From positions 52,008,258-52,072,257 of the forward strand of contig OX411552.1 in NCBI GenBank assembly GCA_948146395.1: 64,000 bases of DNA. The letters run 5' to 3'. Shown one piece after another: positions 1-11,085 of this stretch (positions are counted from its first letter, which is position 1; every line of letters begins with the position of its first letter). Under the pieces are notes generated by a model. That model saw only the letters and a program-made list of their open reading frames with translations. It ran no database searches and was not told the DNA's origin. This stretch comes from Fragum whitleyi. Taxonomy: Eukaryota > Mollusca > Bivalvia > Cardiida > Cardiidae. The position numbers were made by a program, and so were the translations under genes.

Positions 1-3000
1 CAAAGTGCTGATGGGTGGGGTTTTAGTTCACTTAGCGACAGATCTAGTTTCTTCAGGGGGCATCAAAAAGGTTGATTGACTTGGACAAAACAAGATGGGT
101 TAGGTGTATTTGAACAAAAAAGGTTTTAAAGGTCAAATGAAAAGCTCTTTTGACCTTACGTAAATACAAAGAGATGTATTAAAATAATCTGATGCGATAT
201 TCAAAATGAAAATAGTATATACGATAATGGTAAAATCGACGATTTTCTCTGTTCACACCTGTAGCCCGCTATTGAAACTGACCTGTGACGTCATTGCAGT
301 TATGAATGTATTGACGGAATAAGCAGATCATATAAAATTGCAGAATTTCGTTCAACCTATCACAGATTTTTCACAAATTTGTCGTAAAAACGATTGTCTA
401 TAAGATGTTGCGGCAAGATGCAAGGGTCTAATTCATTTAAAATGTCTTGATGTAGCATTATTAATAGTATTAATTATCCTAATTGAATTCAATCGGGACT
501 CGAAACATTTACTATACACAAAGACATAGAAATATCTTTCGGTGTACTGATTGGTTATTCCTACGCATGAATTGTTCGATAACCACGCCCCGTCAAAAGG
601 TAATGAACCAATTAAACGCCTTTTGAAATTTCCGGTGAACTGATTGGGTAAAATTTTTTCAAGAGTCAATTATAATCATGTATATCATTGGAAAACCACG
701 CCCCGTCAATAAACCAAAGTGTAAACAGATGTCATAATTGCTGTAATTAGTAAAATAACTTATTTTGGTGTTCAATGATGAAAACATTTTGTTGTTGTAA
801 AACCAAAATATCGCACTTACAGTTTAAAACGATATTATTGAATTTTGAATTTTGAGTTCCCAGTCGGTCCACTTTCGCGTGACGGGTCACATATAATGAA
901 GCTGAAGTTTAATGAATGGTCTCTTCGAACTTTTGCTCTGAGAAATTATTTCTTGAGATGGAAGTTAACGTATAAACTTGAACAGTACGAAAGCCGGGAA
1001 GATTTCTTCCTGTTATAATTTTGTCCAAGGGCGTAAAAACATGACACGCAGTACGCACACGCGAAATAAGTAATATATTATTCGTTGAACAATATCGTCG
1101 ATGATTGATAAATTATCGAATCAACGCAAGTACAGCTTTTTAAAGCTACATTTGCGACATTTTGATCACCCATCAACATTTTTATTTAGAACATTCTCTC
1201 TGGTTTGGCGCATTCTGTCTGTCCTCCTCTCTTTCCCTCTCCCTCTTTTAGCCTTTTTTTCTCTCTTTATATCTTTTTTCTTGATATAAGACATTTAATA
1301 CAACATTTAAACAGTTTTTCGATATTTACAATATTGTGAAAACTTTTTTGTTGAAAAAAAAAGAGAAGAAATTTTCTTGGTGTAAACGATATTGAACCCG
1401 CTTGACACTTATTACAGCTTGAAATGGTGACCTTTTTTTAATATATAAAAATGTTTTGTGTGCCGAAATAAAAAAAAATGTATAAATTTGAAAAATGTTT
1501 CAGAAATGATTTTGAAAATAATTGGCATATTAGAAGAATTATCGGTACACAGATTAGCACACGCAGAAAGGGTTACCTTCGGTAAATCATTTGTCATGTG
1601 CGCTGTTGTGTAATCGGCAAGATGTCACAATGCTTTCAATAAACAAAACCATCCAGCTATAGACCTACAATTTCAAGTGAGTGATCAAAGACCAATGTTA
1701 CATTGAAACTGATAGGAGATAACGGTTTCTCGGACCTCACTCTTTCTTGCGTAACTATACATGTAATTTATAAAACATTATGACTTAATTAAACACACAT
1801 TTTATCCTTCATTGATTCAACTGACATGCCGCAAAAGACTAATTTTCAACCGGCGGTAGACCTAGACACAACCTTCAATCGACAACGGAATACCATCAAA
1901 TTTGTGTTTAATTGAATTTATATTTCTAATTATTTGTTCATGATATTCATTCGTTATATTTTTGACAAATTCAAAAAAAGGTGAAAACATGGGTGAACAT
2001 TTGTGGATTAAAGAAAATGGAAAAAATCGTGGAAAAGGAAATTTGTACCGACAAATAATTATAGTTTGGAGGAATTTCATACCATTTAATTGCCAAAGCC
2101 CTGTTGAGGTAGGGTTTTATTCAATGTCTTGATTTAATTTTGCATAATATATTTGATTGACTTGTAATATGATTTTGACCAACCATCAAATGTGTTATGT
2201 CAAGCCTTTTTTATGTTTTCTTTTATAAATCTGTATAATAAACAAAAGTTGAAGCTAAATGATTGGTCACTGTGAAATATTACTCTTAATTAGACCAAAT
2301 TGGATTTCCTTCTGAAGTTTTTACCAAATTTACGAAGTGAACAGTCTGAAAAATGCCGATTTTAATTTGTGAGAGAAAAATGTTTATTTTTAATAAGATT
2401 ATATCGTTACAACGGCGTGAAAACACTCTAACCATGCCATAGTTTCCGACTTACGTTTATCCGGACCTTGTTGTTAGACTCGTGACTAGATATCTCAGAT
2501 TTAGGGTTTAAAGTAAACATATCTGTAGTTTCCGCTTGCTAAGTTTAAACTGTGCTGACTGCACAAGTTGATAGCGGTATAACAATACCGAACCTTCGTG
2601 TTGTTGTTCGATAGATGTGATAATAACAAGCTTTCGCATTGTTTACCTTCGAGAGGAATGACTACAATGACGTCACATCCTGTGCGCAAGTGCGAAAATC
2701 CGTTTTCGGCCAGGTGAAAATTTCCAATAAATCACGGTCGTTCTTTTGTAATTATTGTCCCTTTGGGTGTGTGTTTTTCGACGCGGATTTTTTATACCTT
2801 TTTATTTCAATTAAACTGATTGAAATATATATTTAGTTCTTGTTCGAAAAATAGCTTTTCATTTGATCTTTAATATCACCTTTTTCACCAAAAATGGTTG
2901 ATAGTGTCTAGTTGGATTCATTCAAGGTAAATCAGCACAAACATAATCAATTGGGCAAACCACTAACATAATCAGCACAATTACATGGACAGATAAACCA

Positions 3001-3477
3001 TAAATTTAGTTTTGCATAGCCTAAGCATGAGTTGTGTCCCTTCTATTACATCTATAAAAAAGTATTGGAAATTTTATTCCTGGAGAGATAAGATTTTAAA
3101 TACATCTTAAATGAAGCTAAGAGACAAATGTAAAATAGTATTACTATAGGCATTCCCTGAAACTTTGAATATAAATATATACTAGATAATAAATAACTTA
3201 TTTTATTATACAGTATCATATGAAAATGAACCAATTGATACATGTTTGGGGGTCAAAAATTAGCTGATAATTAATACCATTAGATTCAAATAAAATTTAA
3301 AAAATCTCCAGCTGATAGTATAGAGGAATTAAAGATTTATTATTGTCATAGGAAACATTGTAAGAGAGCTCTACATTCAGTTGGACAGGCTGTGTAGAAG
3401 GTATTAGTTCAAACCAAAATAATGCCTGTATTCTAAACCTTTTATAGGTAACAATATTATAAAATTCCCTAATCAAA
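1..3477. other. AT-rich stretch without a supported gene
   Basis: I see no exon-like open frame with splice borders here. Open frames of 60-80 codons are low-complexity or interrupted on all sides. Details worth noting are a perfect palindromic TGACGTCA octamer at 285-292 and another at 2668-2675, and a 16-base string (AACCACGCCCCGTCAA) present at 581-596 and again at 694-709. The 5' exons of the macroglobulin-type gene that starts being visible at 6791 could lie here, but I could not find a signal peptide or an MG1/MG2 motif. Confidence 0.5.
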
Positions 3478-3651
3478 ACTGCTGTCATTGCGCAGTTGGT
3501 AGCGCGTCAGACTTAGCATTCAAAAGGATGTAATGATAGTACTGGTGTGTGAAATACCTGGAATGCATTGTTAGGTGCTCCAGCTGCCGCGATATAACTG
3601 AAAGATTGTTGAAAGCGGCTATAAATCCCCATGCAAACAAACAAACAATGG
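3478..3651 (+). mobile_element. SINE-B copy (tRNA-like head, conserved mollusc-type 3' part)
   Basis: The copy starts with a tRNA-like A-box segment (CATTGCGCAGTTGGTAGCGC) and continues into a 3' region (TAGTACTGGTGTG ... GGTGCTCCAGCTGCC ... GATATAACTGAAAGATTGTTG) that recurs at 11444-11555 and, inverted, around 8250-8530. It ends in CAAACAAACAAACAA. The 10-base string CCTAATCAAA occurs immediately before it (3468-3477) and after it (3652-3661), which I read as the target-site duplication of target-primed retrotransposition. The B box is degenerate. Confidence 0.8.
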
Positions 3652-3700
3652 CCTAATCAAACACAACACAGAGAATTACTTAGTGTGATATAATAGTCGT

Positions 3701-5523
3701 TTTTAGCTCCACTGGCCGAAAGGCCAGCGGGCTGTTGTCATGGCGAAGTGTCCGTCGTCCGTCCGTCCGTCCGTCCGTCCGTCCGTAAACTTTTACTTTA
3801 AAAATCTTCTCCTCATAAAGTACTGGATGGATTCCAATCAAATTTCACAGGAATGTTCCTTGGGTGACCCTCTATCAGATTCCTTCAAAGATTTTTAATC
3901 GGTTGAAAATCATGGCTGTAGTGGGCGTGGCTAATTTCCATATATGGTAATAGGTGGCTTTTCTCAGAAACTAATTGATGGATATTTACCAAACTTCACA
4001 TGAATTATCCTTGAGGGGCCCTCTATCAGCCTACAAAAAATCATTGTGATCAGATGAAAAATATGTATTTTATGGGCGGAGGTCATTTCTCTATATGTTA
4101 TATAGTGAAAACTTTGAAAATCATTTCCTCAGAATCTAATCGATAGATATCAACCAAATTTTACATGAATGATACTTGAGTGACCCTTTATCAGTATAGC
4201 AAAAATTATTGTGATCGGATGAAAAATGTGTATTTTATGGGCGGAGGTCATTTCTCTATATGTTATATAGTGAAAACTCTGAAAATCATTTTCTCAGAAC
4301 CTAATTGATAGATATCAACCAAATTTTACATGAATGATACTTGAGTGACCCTTTATCAGTATAGCAAAAATTATTGTGATCAGATAAAAAATATATATTT
4401 TATGTGCGGAGGTCATTTCTCTATATGTTATATAGTGTAAATTTTGAAAATCATTTTCTCAGAACCTTGATAGATATCAACCAAATTTTGCTAGAATGGT
4501 TCTTTAGTGATCCTTTATCAGTTGATCAAAATATATTGTGATCAGGTCAAAAATGTGTCTTTTATGGGCAGAGGTCATTTCTTCATATATAGGGTAAAAC
4601 AAACTATCCTGAAAGGTTAAACAGATGGATTAGATATCATGGAAATTTTATTTCTGTGAAGTTGTATCAGTCTGAAAAAAAATATTTGATTAGATGAACA
4701 GCATATTTTTTTTATTGGTAGAGGGTATTATTACATATAAAATGAATATTTGATCACCCTTTTGGTATCTTCTCAATGATGAATTTTTCTAGACTTGTTA
4801 AATTTAATAGGTGTAATGATTATAGATTAGAAGGAACAAAACCTTTGTTGAAATTCAAATGTATAGAAACATTAGTTGAAATAAGTAGCCTGAGAATACC
4901 CACTCAGAATTGGTGAGTTTAGTTGAACGAAGGGTGAATCGCACAGAGTGTAAAACGATGTTCTGACCTCCTGACATTCAGAGTGGGGTAGAAAGAGTTA
5001 AGTTTACTGCACTCTGGCATTGGGCAGAATAAAATAAATATATTGGATTGAATATTTTACTTCTTACTATAATTAGTTAGAATTTTGTTTTGATGACAAA
5101 CAATTGTGAAGTAACATCTTTTAGTAGTGTTTAATTAAAAGTGGAAAGATCTATAATCAAAATTTTGCAGACCAACACCAGTATATTGTGCAGTAACATT
5201 CTGTTAGTTTTGAAATTCTTATATTTGGATTTTAACAAAATATCACTAGAATGATCCTTGGGTGACCCATTATCAGACTGCGCAAAATTATTGTGATTAA
5301 ATGAAAAATATTTGTGTAACAGGTAGAGGTCAATTTTGTTATTCACTGATCATGAATTTTTTATGCAGAAATATTTCAGCATATGACCCTTATTTACTTG
5401 AAATAAACATTCACTCATTCATTCACTTCAATTCTCATTTAAACAGCTTTATCATCCTCTAATAGTCATTATTTAGATATTCGGGCCTGTGGAGCGAATC
5501 AGGCGCTCAAGCGCCTCTAGTTT
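3701..5523 (+). mobile_element. F2 element, near full length (Helentron-like non-autonomous repeat)
   Basis: It begins TTTTAGCTCCACTGGCC with a hairpin (CTGGCCGAAAGGCCAG), then a GTCC microsatellite at about 3748-3785. Tandem modules of about 120-130 bp follow, each with a segment like ATATCAACCAAATTTTACAT then GAGTGACCCTTTATCAG. A unique part of about 600 bp (4700-5450) also occurs inverted at 14292-14990. Near the end, CTGTGGAGC inverts the 5' GCTCCAC, and the hairpin GGCGCTCAAGCGCC is followed by TCTAGTTT. There is no protein-coding frame. The rolling-circle assignment rests on structure only. Confidence 0.7.
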
Positions 5524-5600
5524 GTCAATGCGTGAATCTTAGTGTTTGGATGAGTGTTCACTAATTACTGAATGGCTAGTTAACAGATACATGTATCTTG

Positions 5601-6423
5601 TTTTAAGCTCACCTGAGCACAACATGCTCAAGGTGAGCTTTTGTGATCACCTTTTGTCCGTCGGTCGTCGTCCATCGGTGGTCGGAAGTCGTCAACAGTT
5701 CTTTAAACATCTTCTCCTCAGTAACCGATGGGCAGATTTCAACCCAAACTGGACGGAAAATGTTCCTTGGGTAACCCTTCTCAAAACTTGTTAGTGTTTT
5801 TTTGATTGACCCCCAAATATGGGTGTGGCAGGGCGGGGCTTATTTTGAGCCCAAAATCTTTTAACATCTTCTCCTCAGTAACCAATGGGAGGATTTCAAC
5901 CAAACTTGATGGAAATGTTCCTTGGGTGACCCTTCTCAAAACTTCTTCATGGAATTTTGATTGACCCCCAAATATGGGTGTGGCAGGCCAGGGTTAATTT
6001 TGAGCCCAAAATCTTTGATCATCTTCTTTTCAGTAACCAATGAGCCGATTTCAACAAAATTTGGCAGAATTTTATATAGCTATATTTGAGCCCTAAATCT
6101 TTAAACCCTTTCTCCTTGGTAACCGATGAGCCAATTTCTACCAAACTTGGCAGAAATGTTCCTTGGGTGACCCTTCTCAAAACTTGTTCAGGGATTTTTG
6201 CTCTCCACCCCACCCCTGTCCCCCAAAGAATAAAAAAATGGGCATAGCAGAGGAGAGTGGGCAATTTTCAGTGTTGCATCCAGGCTACCCAATTGTATAG
6301 AATAATATGTTCTCAACAACAAGGCAAATATGAATGAAACTTTTCCAGAAACTTACATAGGTGAGATCTACTGGACCTTTAAAATTCAGGCATGCACTTT
6401 AAGGCCATTCTGGCCTTGTTGTT
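5601..6423 (+). mobile_element. F1 element (CAACCAAACTTGATGG module type)
   Basis: It begins TTTTAAGCTCACCTGAGC with a near-perfect 5' dyad (GAGCAC ... ATGCTC, GGTGAGC). Modules start around 5700, and each has an 'ATCTTCTCCTCAGTAACC' phrase followed by a 'TTCCTTGGGTGACCCTTCTC' phrase. The 3' part carries a weak inverted copy of the 5' end (AGGTGAGAT) and a final hairpin (AAGGCCATTCTGGCCTT) followed by GTTGTT. Confidence 0.65.
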
Positions 6424-6790
6424 ATAATCATGTAAACAAGACTTTCAATGGGATAATTATTGCCTATAAACCTACGTCTGGATCTCTGCTGCCAGTCCTT
6501 AAAAAAATCAGCGAAATTTCCTGGCTAGAATCCTAGCCCATCAAGTTTTGCTTAAAAGGGCAAAATCTGACCTTTAGAGCTATAGATTATTCTTTCTAAA
6601 TCAATCAAGCAAACGATTTATGGAATTCATCATGTGTTATTTCTCTATTCAAAATCTAAAGAGCATCCTATACTTCCAAAGGGAGTAACTCTTTATATAT
6701 CATTGTATGAATTTTGTCCCTTTGTAGTCATAGATTTTGGTATGTGCATACAGTGCTCAAGACTATATTATTTCCTGTGTGTTTTTACAG

Positions 6791-6876
6791 CTAGTGAGAG
6801 AGGAGGAATCATTGATGGAAACTGTACCCTGATTGATGATGCCCCCCTCGGGCAATACAAGATTGTTGTTTATGGG
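6791..6876 (+). CDS. Alpha-2-macroglobulin/TEP/CD109-like gene, exon covering the end of MG2
   Basis: This internal exon has an acceptor after TGTGTGTTTTTACAG and a donor GTATGT at 6877. Two bases (CT) finish a codon from an unseen upstream exon; 28 codons follow and the exon ends in phase 0. The peptide includes GGIIDGNCTLIDDAPLGQYK, then IVVYG. The pattern [D/E]-x-P-x-G-x-Y-x-I-x-V is typical of the last strands of macroglobulin domain 2 in the alpha-2-macroglobulin / complement C3 / insect TEP / CD109 superfamily, whose members are large secreted or GPI-anchored proteins that trap proteases or tag microbes. The assignment is strengthened by the exons at 12050, 22619, 24108, 26889 and 29426, which continue the same domain order. 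Which branch of the family it belongs to cannot be told from this part. Confidence 0.75.
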
Positions 6877-7461
6877 GTATGTACAATGTACTGGCAACAA
6901 CAAATTTAGATGGGTCTTCTTGCAGAAGTAATTTCAAGCTTAGAGTATCTGAACATTTGATAGAGAAATTTTTCTTAAGCTATTTCAGGATTGTTAAAGG
7001 GTTTATCTCAAATATATTTTTAAATCGGGCACCGATTTATATACACCGTTTTCCAGAAATCGAATCAGTTGTCTAGACGTTACATTTTTACCCTTATCCG
7101 CTGAGCAATGTGTTTGAGCCAAACTATATGTTTTCAAACACCAAAGAAACGGCCTTTCAGTCACAATCTACAAATTTTTTTTATCTTATTTACTTTTGCG
7201 ACAAATAAAGAAGAGGCTATAACAAAATTTTATGTAATTTTCGCTTTTGGTAATTACAAGTTTGTATTTTCAGTGTTTATAACATGATTTTCGGTTGAGT
7301 AAAGGAGTTGAAATGTAAAATAGGTTAACTGTATAATATATTTGTAGCAGTTACAATATTACTGCTCTGATTTTTTTCTCGAAAGGTCAATTACCAGTGG
7401 TAGGGCTGACAACCAATAAAATTCTGTTATGATTCTCACGTGGTAAAAACCCACGCTTACC

Positions 7462-7758
7462 AGCCCGATTAGCTCAGTTGGTAGAGCACCGGACTTCAAA
7501 AACCATTGGAGTTCGGCGGCGTGGGTTTGATTCCCGGGCTGGTACACTAATAAAAACTAATTGTCTTTTGGATGAGACGTTTAAACGAGGCCCCGTGAGA
7601 CGGTGCTTTACACCGAGCACGTTAAAGAACCATGGCGGATCTCAGCAGTAGTTTCATCATGTATCCTTGCACTATCCCCCGTAACAACTAACCGTCTTCT
7701 GGGGGCGTCGCTCATATGGGCATGTGCTACGGTAGCGACGATAAATAAACGGAAATAC
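7462..7758 (+). mobile_element. SINE-A copy with intact tRNA-like head and target duplication
   Basis: The head (7462-7544) has an A box (TAGCTCAGTTGGTAGAGC), a B box (GGTTTGATTCC) and acceptor-stem-like ends (AGCCCG ... CGGGCT), so RNA polymerase III promotion is plausible. An unrelated body follows (AACGAGGCCCCGTGAGACGG, then CTTGCACTATCCCCC and AACCGTCTTCTGG). It is flanked by 13-base repeats, ACCCACGCTTACC at 7449-7461 and ACCCACGCTTTCC at 7759-7771, differing at one base. The body and placement show a SINE, not a functional tRNA gene. A diverged sister copy is at 30466-30746. Confidence 0.85.
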
Positions 7759-8249
7759 ACCCACGCTTTCCGAGACTTGACACTTTCATTTTGCGTGTTA
7801 TCCACTGAGCTATTTGTTCAAGACAATCAACGCAGAAATGGCCTTTTTCAGTTACAATCTCCTTCACTTTTGCGACAAAAAAGGGAATAGGCTTATACAT
7901 AATTTGATGTAATTTTCGTTTTTAGTAATTACCAATTATTATTTTCAGCGTTTTTACAAGCTTTTCGGTTGAGTAAAGGAATTGAAATCATCTTCATGCT
8001 GTTCTAATTTGTTGTTCTAAAAACTACTTAATGTGATCAATGTCTATCCCTGCGGAGGGGATACATTGTGAAAAAGGTTTAACAACTTCTTATATTTCAT
8101 AAAAGAACAACAACAACAATTCCCTACTCTCCTTCCTCTCCGTTTTCCTTCGTCTCGAGTTCTTTCTTCATTTGTCGTCTGTTGGAATCATCTGCTTCTA
8201 TAGTTGACATGGTTTATTCCTAGTCTATTTTTAGCACATCTTTGTCATT

Positions 8250-8530
8250 GCGTTGATTTTGATCGGTTTATAAGGCTTTACACTGTTTTCGACTGGTGTG
8301 GTCATATTGAGCGGCTGGAGCACCTAACCATGGATTCCTATTGTTTCTCATGCCAGTACTACCACAACACCCCTACCCAGCCTCCAGCTGCTCAAACACA
8401 TAGGTTCGCGATATCAAACCATTGTTGGGCGACATTTTTGTCTGAAAGGGTATTTGCCGCGGCCGAGCATCGAACCCCAGACCTCTCAAACGATAGGCAG
8501 GTGCGTTACAAACTGCGCTAAGGCCTAGGA
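8250..8530 (-). mobile_element. SINE-B copy, antisense, with complete tRNA-like head
   Basis: Read on the - strand, the head (about 8460-8528) gives CTTAGCGCAGTTTGTAACGC and a B-box-like GGTTCGATGC. It is followed by TAGTACTGGCATGAGAAA and GGTGCTCCAGCCGC, the same 3' block as in the SINE at 3478 and 11444. The 3' tail is diverged (TCGAAAACAGTGTAAAGCC). I did not find clear target duplications, so the borders are approximate. It lies inside family X copy 1. Confidence 0.65.
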
Positions 8531-8559
8531 TTACCGTTACGTTTTGATAAACCGTCAGT

Positions 8560-8622
8560 GTTGTTATAAAATATCGTAACTACGGCTTTACTCAAGCGGT
8601 AGTTACGAAATTTTATAACAAC
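8560..8622. repeat. Palindrome with 24-25 base arms
   Basis: The left arm GTTGTTATAAAATATCGTAA plus CTAC is mirrored by GTAG plus TTACGAAATTTTATAACAAC around a loop of about 15 bases. It lies inside family X copy 1, between the antisense SINE and the right end of X, and may be an old palindromic mini-element. Confidence 0.6.
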
Positions 8623-9179
8623 ACCTACGAAATATTGTTCGTCCGATATTGCGTCATTGTTAACTGGATAAAATCGTTCCCCATTGTGTTCTAACTTTTA
8701 GCTCTTTGCGCGAAAAAGGGCTTTTCCAGTCCACTGGACCAAGGCTAAATAATTTTGTTGAAATTTCATGTGCAATTTGTGGCATCTCAACTGTTACTGA
8801 GCTAATACGCTGCAGAGACATGACCGGGATTTGCCATTATCTGCCTCTATATAAATGATTCCCTCAGGCGTCAAATTGATGCCGGTTCTACCCCCTTGAC
8901 ATCTAACCGTATAGCGCAGTTGGTAGCATTTTAGATAATCAATCTTAGTTGAACTGGCTCCAGTCCCAAATTGAATGGAAATATTTTGTGACATATCTCT
9001 CAAGTTGAGTGGATATTATTCGATGTCCTCGAAAAGGAGTGTTAAGACAAAATACTCACAAAATGGGCAAATATTTTATTAACTTCTATTGTCCAAATTT
9101 GAGCACTTTTGATTGACGAACTATTACACTATCCCAGCCTCTCAATGTTGCCCGATTTACAGTGCTGACAGCACTTTGA

Positions 9180-11000
9180 TTAGCTCATGTGAGCACAATA
9201 TGCTAAAGGTGAACTTTTTTGGTCACCTTTTGTTTGTCTAGCGTTGGTCATCAGAAGTCGTCTACAATTTTTAGCTCACCTGAGCACAAAGTGCTCAAGT
9301 ATAGCTTTTGTGATCGTACAATGTCCGTCGTCCATCGTCAGTCGTGCAGTTTGCGTCAGGCGTCATGCGTCATCCAAACTTTCTTAAAACATCTTCTCCT
9401 CCTAAACCGGTGGACCAAACTCGATGAAACTTGGCAGGGATGTTCTTTGGGTCAAGCTCTACCAATTTTGTTCAAATAAATGAAATCCACCCTTAACTTT
9501 CCCTTGACCCTTAACAAAAAGGGTGAAAATAGGAAAAACTTCAAAAATCTTCTTCTCTGAAACCAGAAGGCAGACAGCTTTCATATTTGGTATGTAGCAT
9601 CATCTAGTCGACCTCTACCAAGTTTGTACATATAGTGCAACCCTTTTTACATAGAATCAAAGGCTGAAAATCTTTAAAAATCTTCTTCTCTGAAACTAGA
9701 TGACAGACACATTTCATATTTGGTATGTAGCATCATCTAGTCGGCCTCTACAAGGTTTCTTTATATCAAGACCCTAGGATCATATTTGGGCTCCAACCGG
9801 GTGCATCCCTTTTGGCTCATCTGGGCAATAAGGGTAAAAAAAGGAAAATCTTCTTCTCTGAAACCAGAAGGAAGACAGCTTTCATATTTGGTATGAAGCA
9901 TCATCTAGTGGGCTTCTTCCAAGTTTGTTCATATTAAGACTCTGAGGTCATATTTGGGCTCCACCTGGGCACATCCCTTATAGCTCATCTGAACATGAAG
10001 GGTAAAAAAAGGAAAATCTTCAAAAATCTTTTTCTCTGAAACCAGAAGGCAGACAGCTTTCATATATAGTATGTAGCATCATCTAGAGGACCTCTACCAA
10101 GGTTGTTCATATCAAGATCCTGGGGTCATATTTGGGCTCCACCCGGTTGCATCCCTTTTTACATAGAACTAAAGAGCAAAAAAGCATATCCTTGCTTTTG
10201 GCTGAAAACATTTTATGGTATTGATCTTATGAAGAAATTATCTCCTTGTTGACATCTGCCCATTGAATTAATGTGAAGTCCTAGGGGTCAAGAGACTCAG
10301 GTGAGCGATCCAGGACCATCATGGTCTTCTTGTTTAAACATCTTCTCCTCAGTAACCAATGGGCAGATTTCAACCAAACTTGATCGAAATGTTCCTTGGA
10401 TGACCCTCCTCAAAACTTGTTCATGGAATTTTGATTGACCACCAAATATGGGCGTGGCAGGGCAGTGCTTTTTTTGAGCCCAAAATCTTAAAACATCTTC
10501 TCATCAGTAAACAATGGATGGATTTCAACCAAACTAAGCAGAAATGTTCCTTGGGTGACCCTCCTCAAAAGTTTTTTGTGGAATTTTGAATAGACTCCCA
10601 AACATGGATGTGGCAGGGCCAGGCTTTTTGAGCCAGAAATCCTCAAACATCTTTTCCACAGTAAGCAATGGGCCAATTTCAACCAAACTTGATGGAAATG
10701 TTCCTTGGATGACCCTTCTCAAAACTTGTTCATGGAATTTTGATTGACCCCCAAATATGAGATAGGCAGGGCAGGTCTTTTTTGCCCAAAATCTTTATAC
10801 ATCTTCTCCTCAGTAACCAATTAGTGGATTACAACCAAACTTGATGGAAATGTTCCTTTGGTGACCCTTCTCAAAGCTTGTTTGTGGAATTTTGAATGAA
10901 GAATGAATCCCCCCCCCCCAATATGGGCATGGCAGGAGGGGTGGGGGATGCAGTTTCCAGTGTTGCATCCAGGCCATGGGATTGTGCAATTCCCCTGTTT
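9180..11000 (+). mobile_element. F1 element (CAACCAAACTTGATGG type), host of a nested F1 copy
   Basis: It starts TTAGCTCATGTGAGCAC directly at the right end of family X. It is interrupted at 9270-10334 by another F1 subtype. It resumes at about 10335 with AAACATCTTCTCCTCAGTAA and carries four modules, each with a phrase like GAAATGTTCCTTGG and 'ATGGGCGTGGCAGGGC'. The 3' hairpin and terminal CTTGTT are missing; the copy fades out after the GTTGCATCCAGGC phrase near 10970, shortly before the exon at 11036. Confidence 0.6.
9270..10334 (+). mobile_element. F1 element (CTTTCATATTTGGTATG module type), nested
   Basis: It starts TTTTAGCTCACCTGAGCAC, followed by a hairpin partner (GTGCTCAAG) and the usual TGTCCGTCGTCC stretch. 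Four modules contain GACAGCTTTCATATTTGGTA and GACCTCTACCAAG. It ends with the inverted sub-terminal copy (CTCAGGTGAGC), a hairpin (GGACCATCATGGTC) and TTCTTGTTT. The flanks join into the normal sequence of the host F1 subtype, as at 5690-5720. Confidence 0.7.
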
Positions 11001-11035
11001 TCTCTATGTCCTGACTCAAGTTTACATTTTCATAG

Positions 11036-11085
11036 GAGAACGCTTGGGCAAAAACATTCTTTCTCCCTCAGAATTGATAAAGTAT
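11036..11085 (+). CDS. Probable macroglobulin-type exon, MG2/MG3 junction (tentative)
   Basis: The acceptor is TTTACATTTTCATAG. In the second reading frame the peptide is RTLGQKHSFSLRIDKV, which joins the next exon as ...SLRIDKV-S-LPKFK. This lines up with the family pattern T-F-x-V-x-E-Y-V-L-P-K-F at the MG2/MG3 boundary. Taking the GT at 11086 as donor gives the phase (one leftover base) that exon 12050 needs, but GTGGAA is a weak donor and the better-looking GTATGT at 11082 would not keep frame. The upstream phase also does not close directly with exon 6791-6876, so a small exon or an indel is missing. Treat the borders as provisional. Confidence 0.4.

Larger units (their letters stand above)
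7019..9179 (+). mobile_element. Family X element, copy 1, broken by two SINEs
   Basis: The sequence at about 7019-7440 and 9000-9179 is repeated in inverted orientation at 39895-41221, so the two copies define a repeat. The left end has AAATCGG and the right end has CCGATTT followed by a hairpin with a 7-bp stem (AGTGCTG-A-CAGCACT, 9161-9175) and TTGATT. Within this copy, about 7085-7330 is duplicated at about 7785-8000, and the two halves now lie on either side of a SINE. No coding frame is visible. It may be another hairpin-ended rolling-circle family or a cut-and-paste derivative. Confidence 0.55.

Noticed and set aside
1101..1289. 62-codon + strand frame rich in F, L and S, possibly a signal peptide
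   Set aside because: The hydrophobic part comes from a CT-rich low-complexity run; no splice donor follows in a suitable place and the 5' part is not protein-like.
7462..7544. Possible functional tRNA gene with A and B boxes
   Set aside because: It is the head of a SINE: a shared non-tRNA body follows, a target duplication flanks the whole unit, and a second copy exists at 30466. The anticodon arm (CGGACTTCAAAAACCATTGG) does not fold cleanly.
8894..8960. tRNA-like A-box string (TAGCGCAGTTGGTAGCATTT) that might be another SINE head
   Set aside because: No SINE body or target duplication could be found after it; it lies within family X, and the B box is too degenerate.
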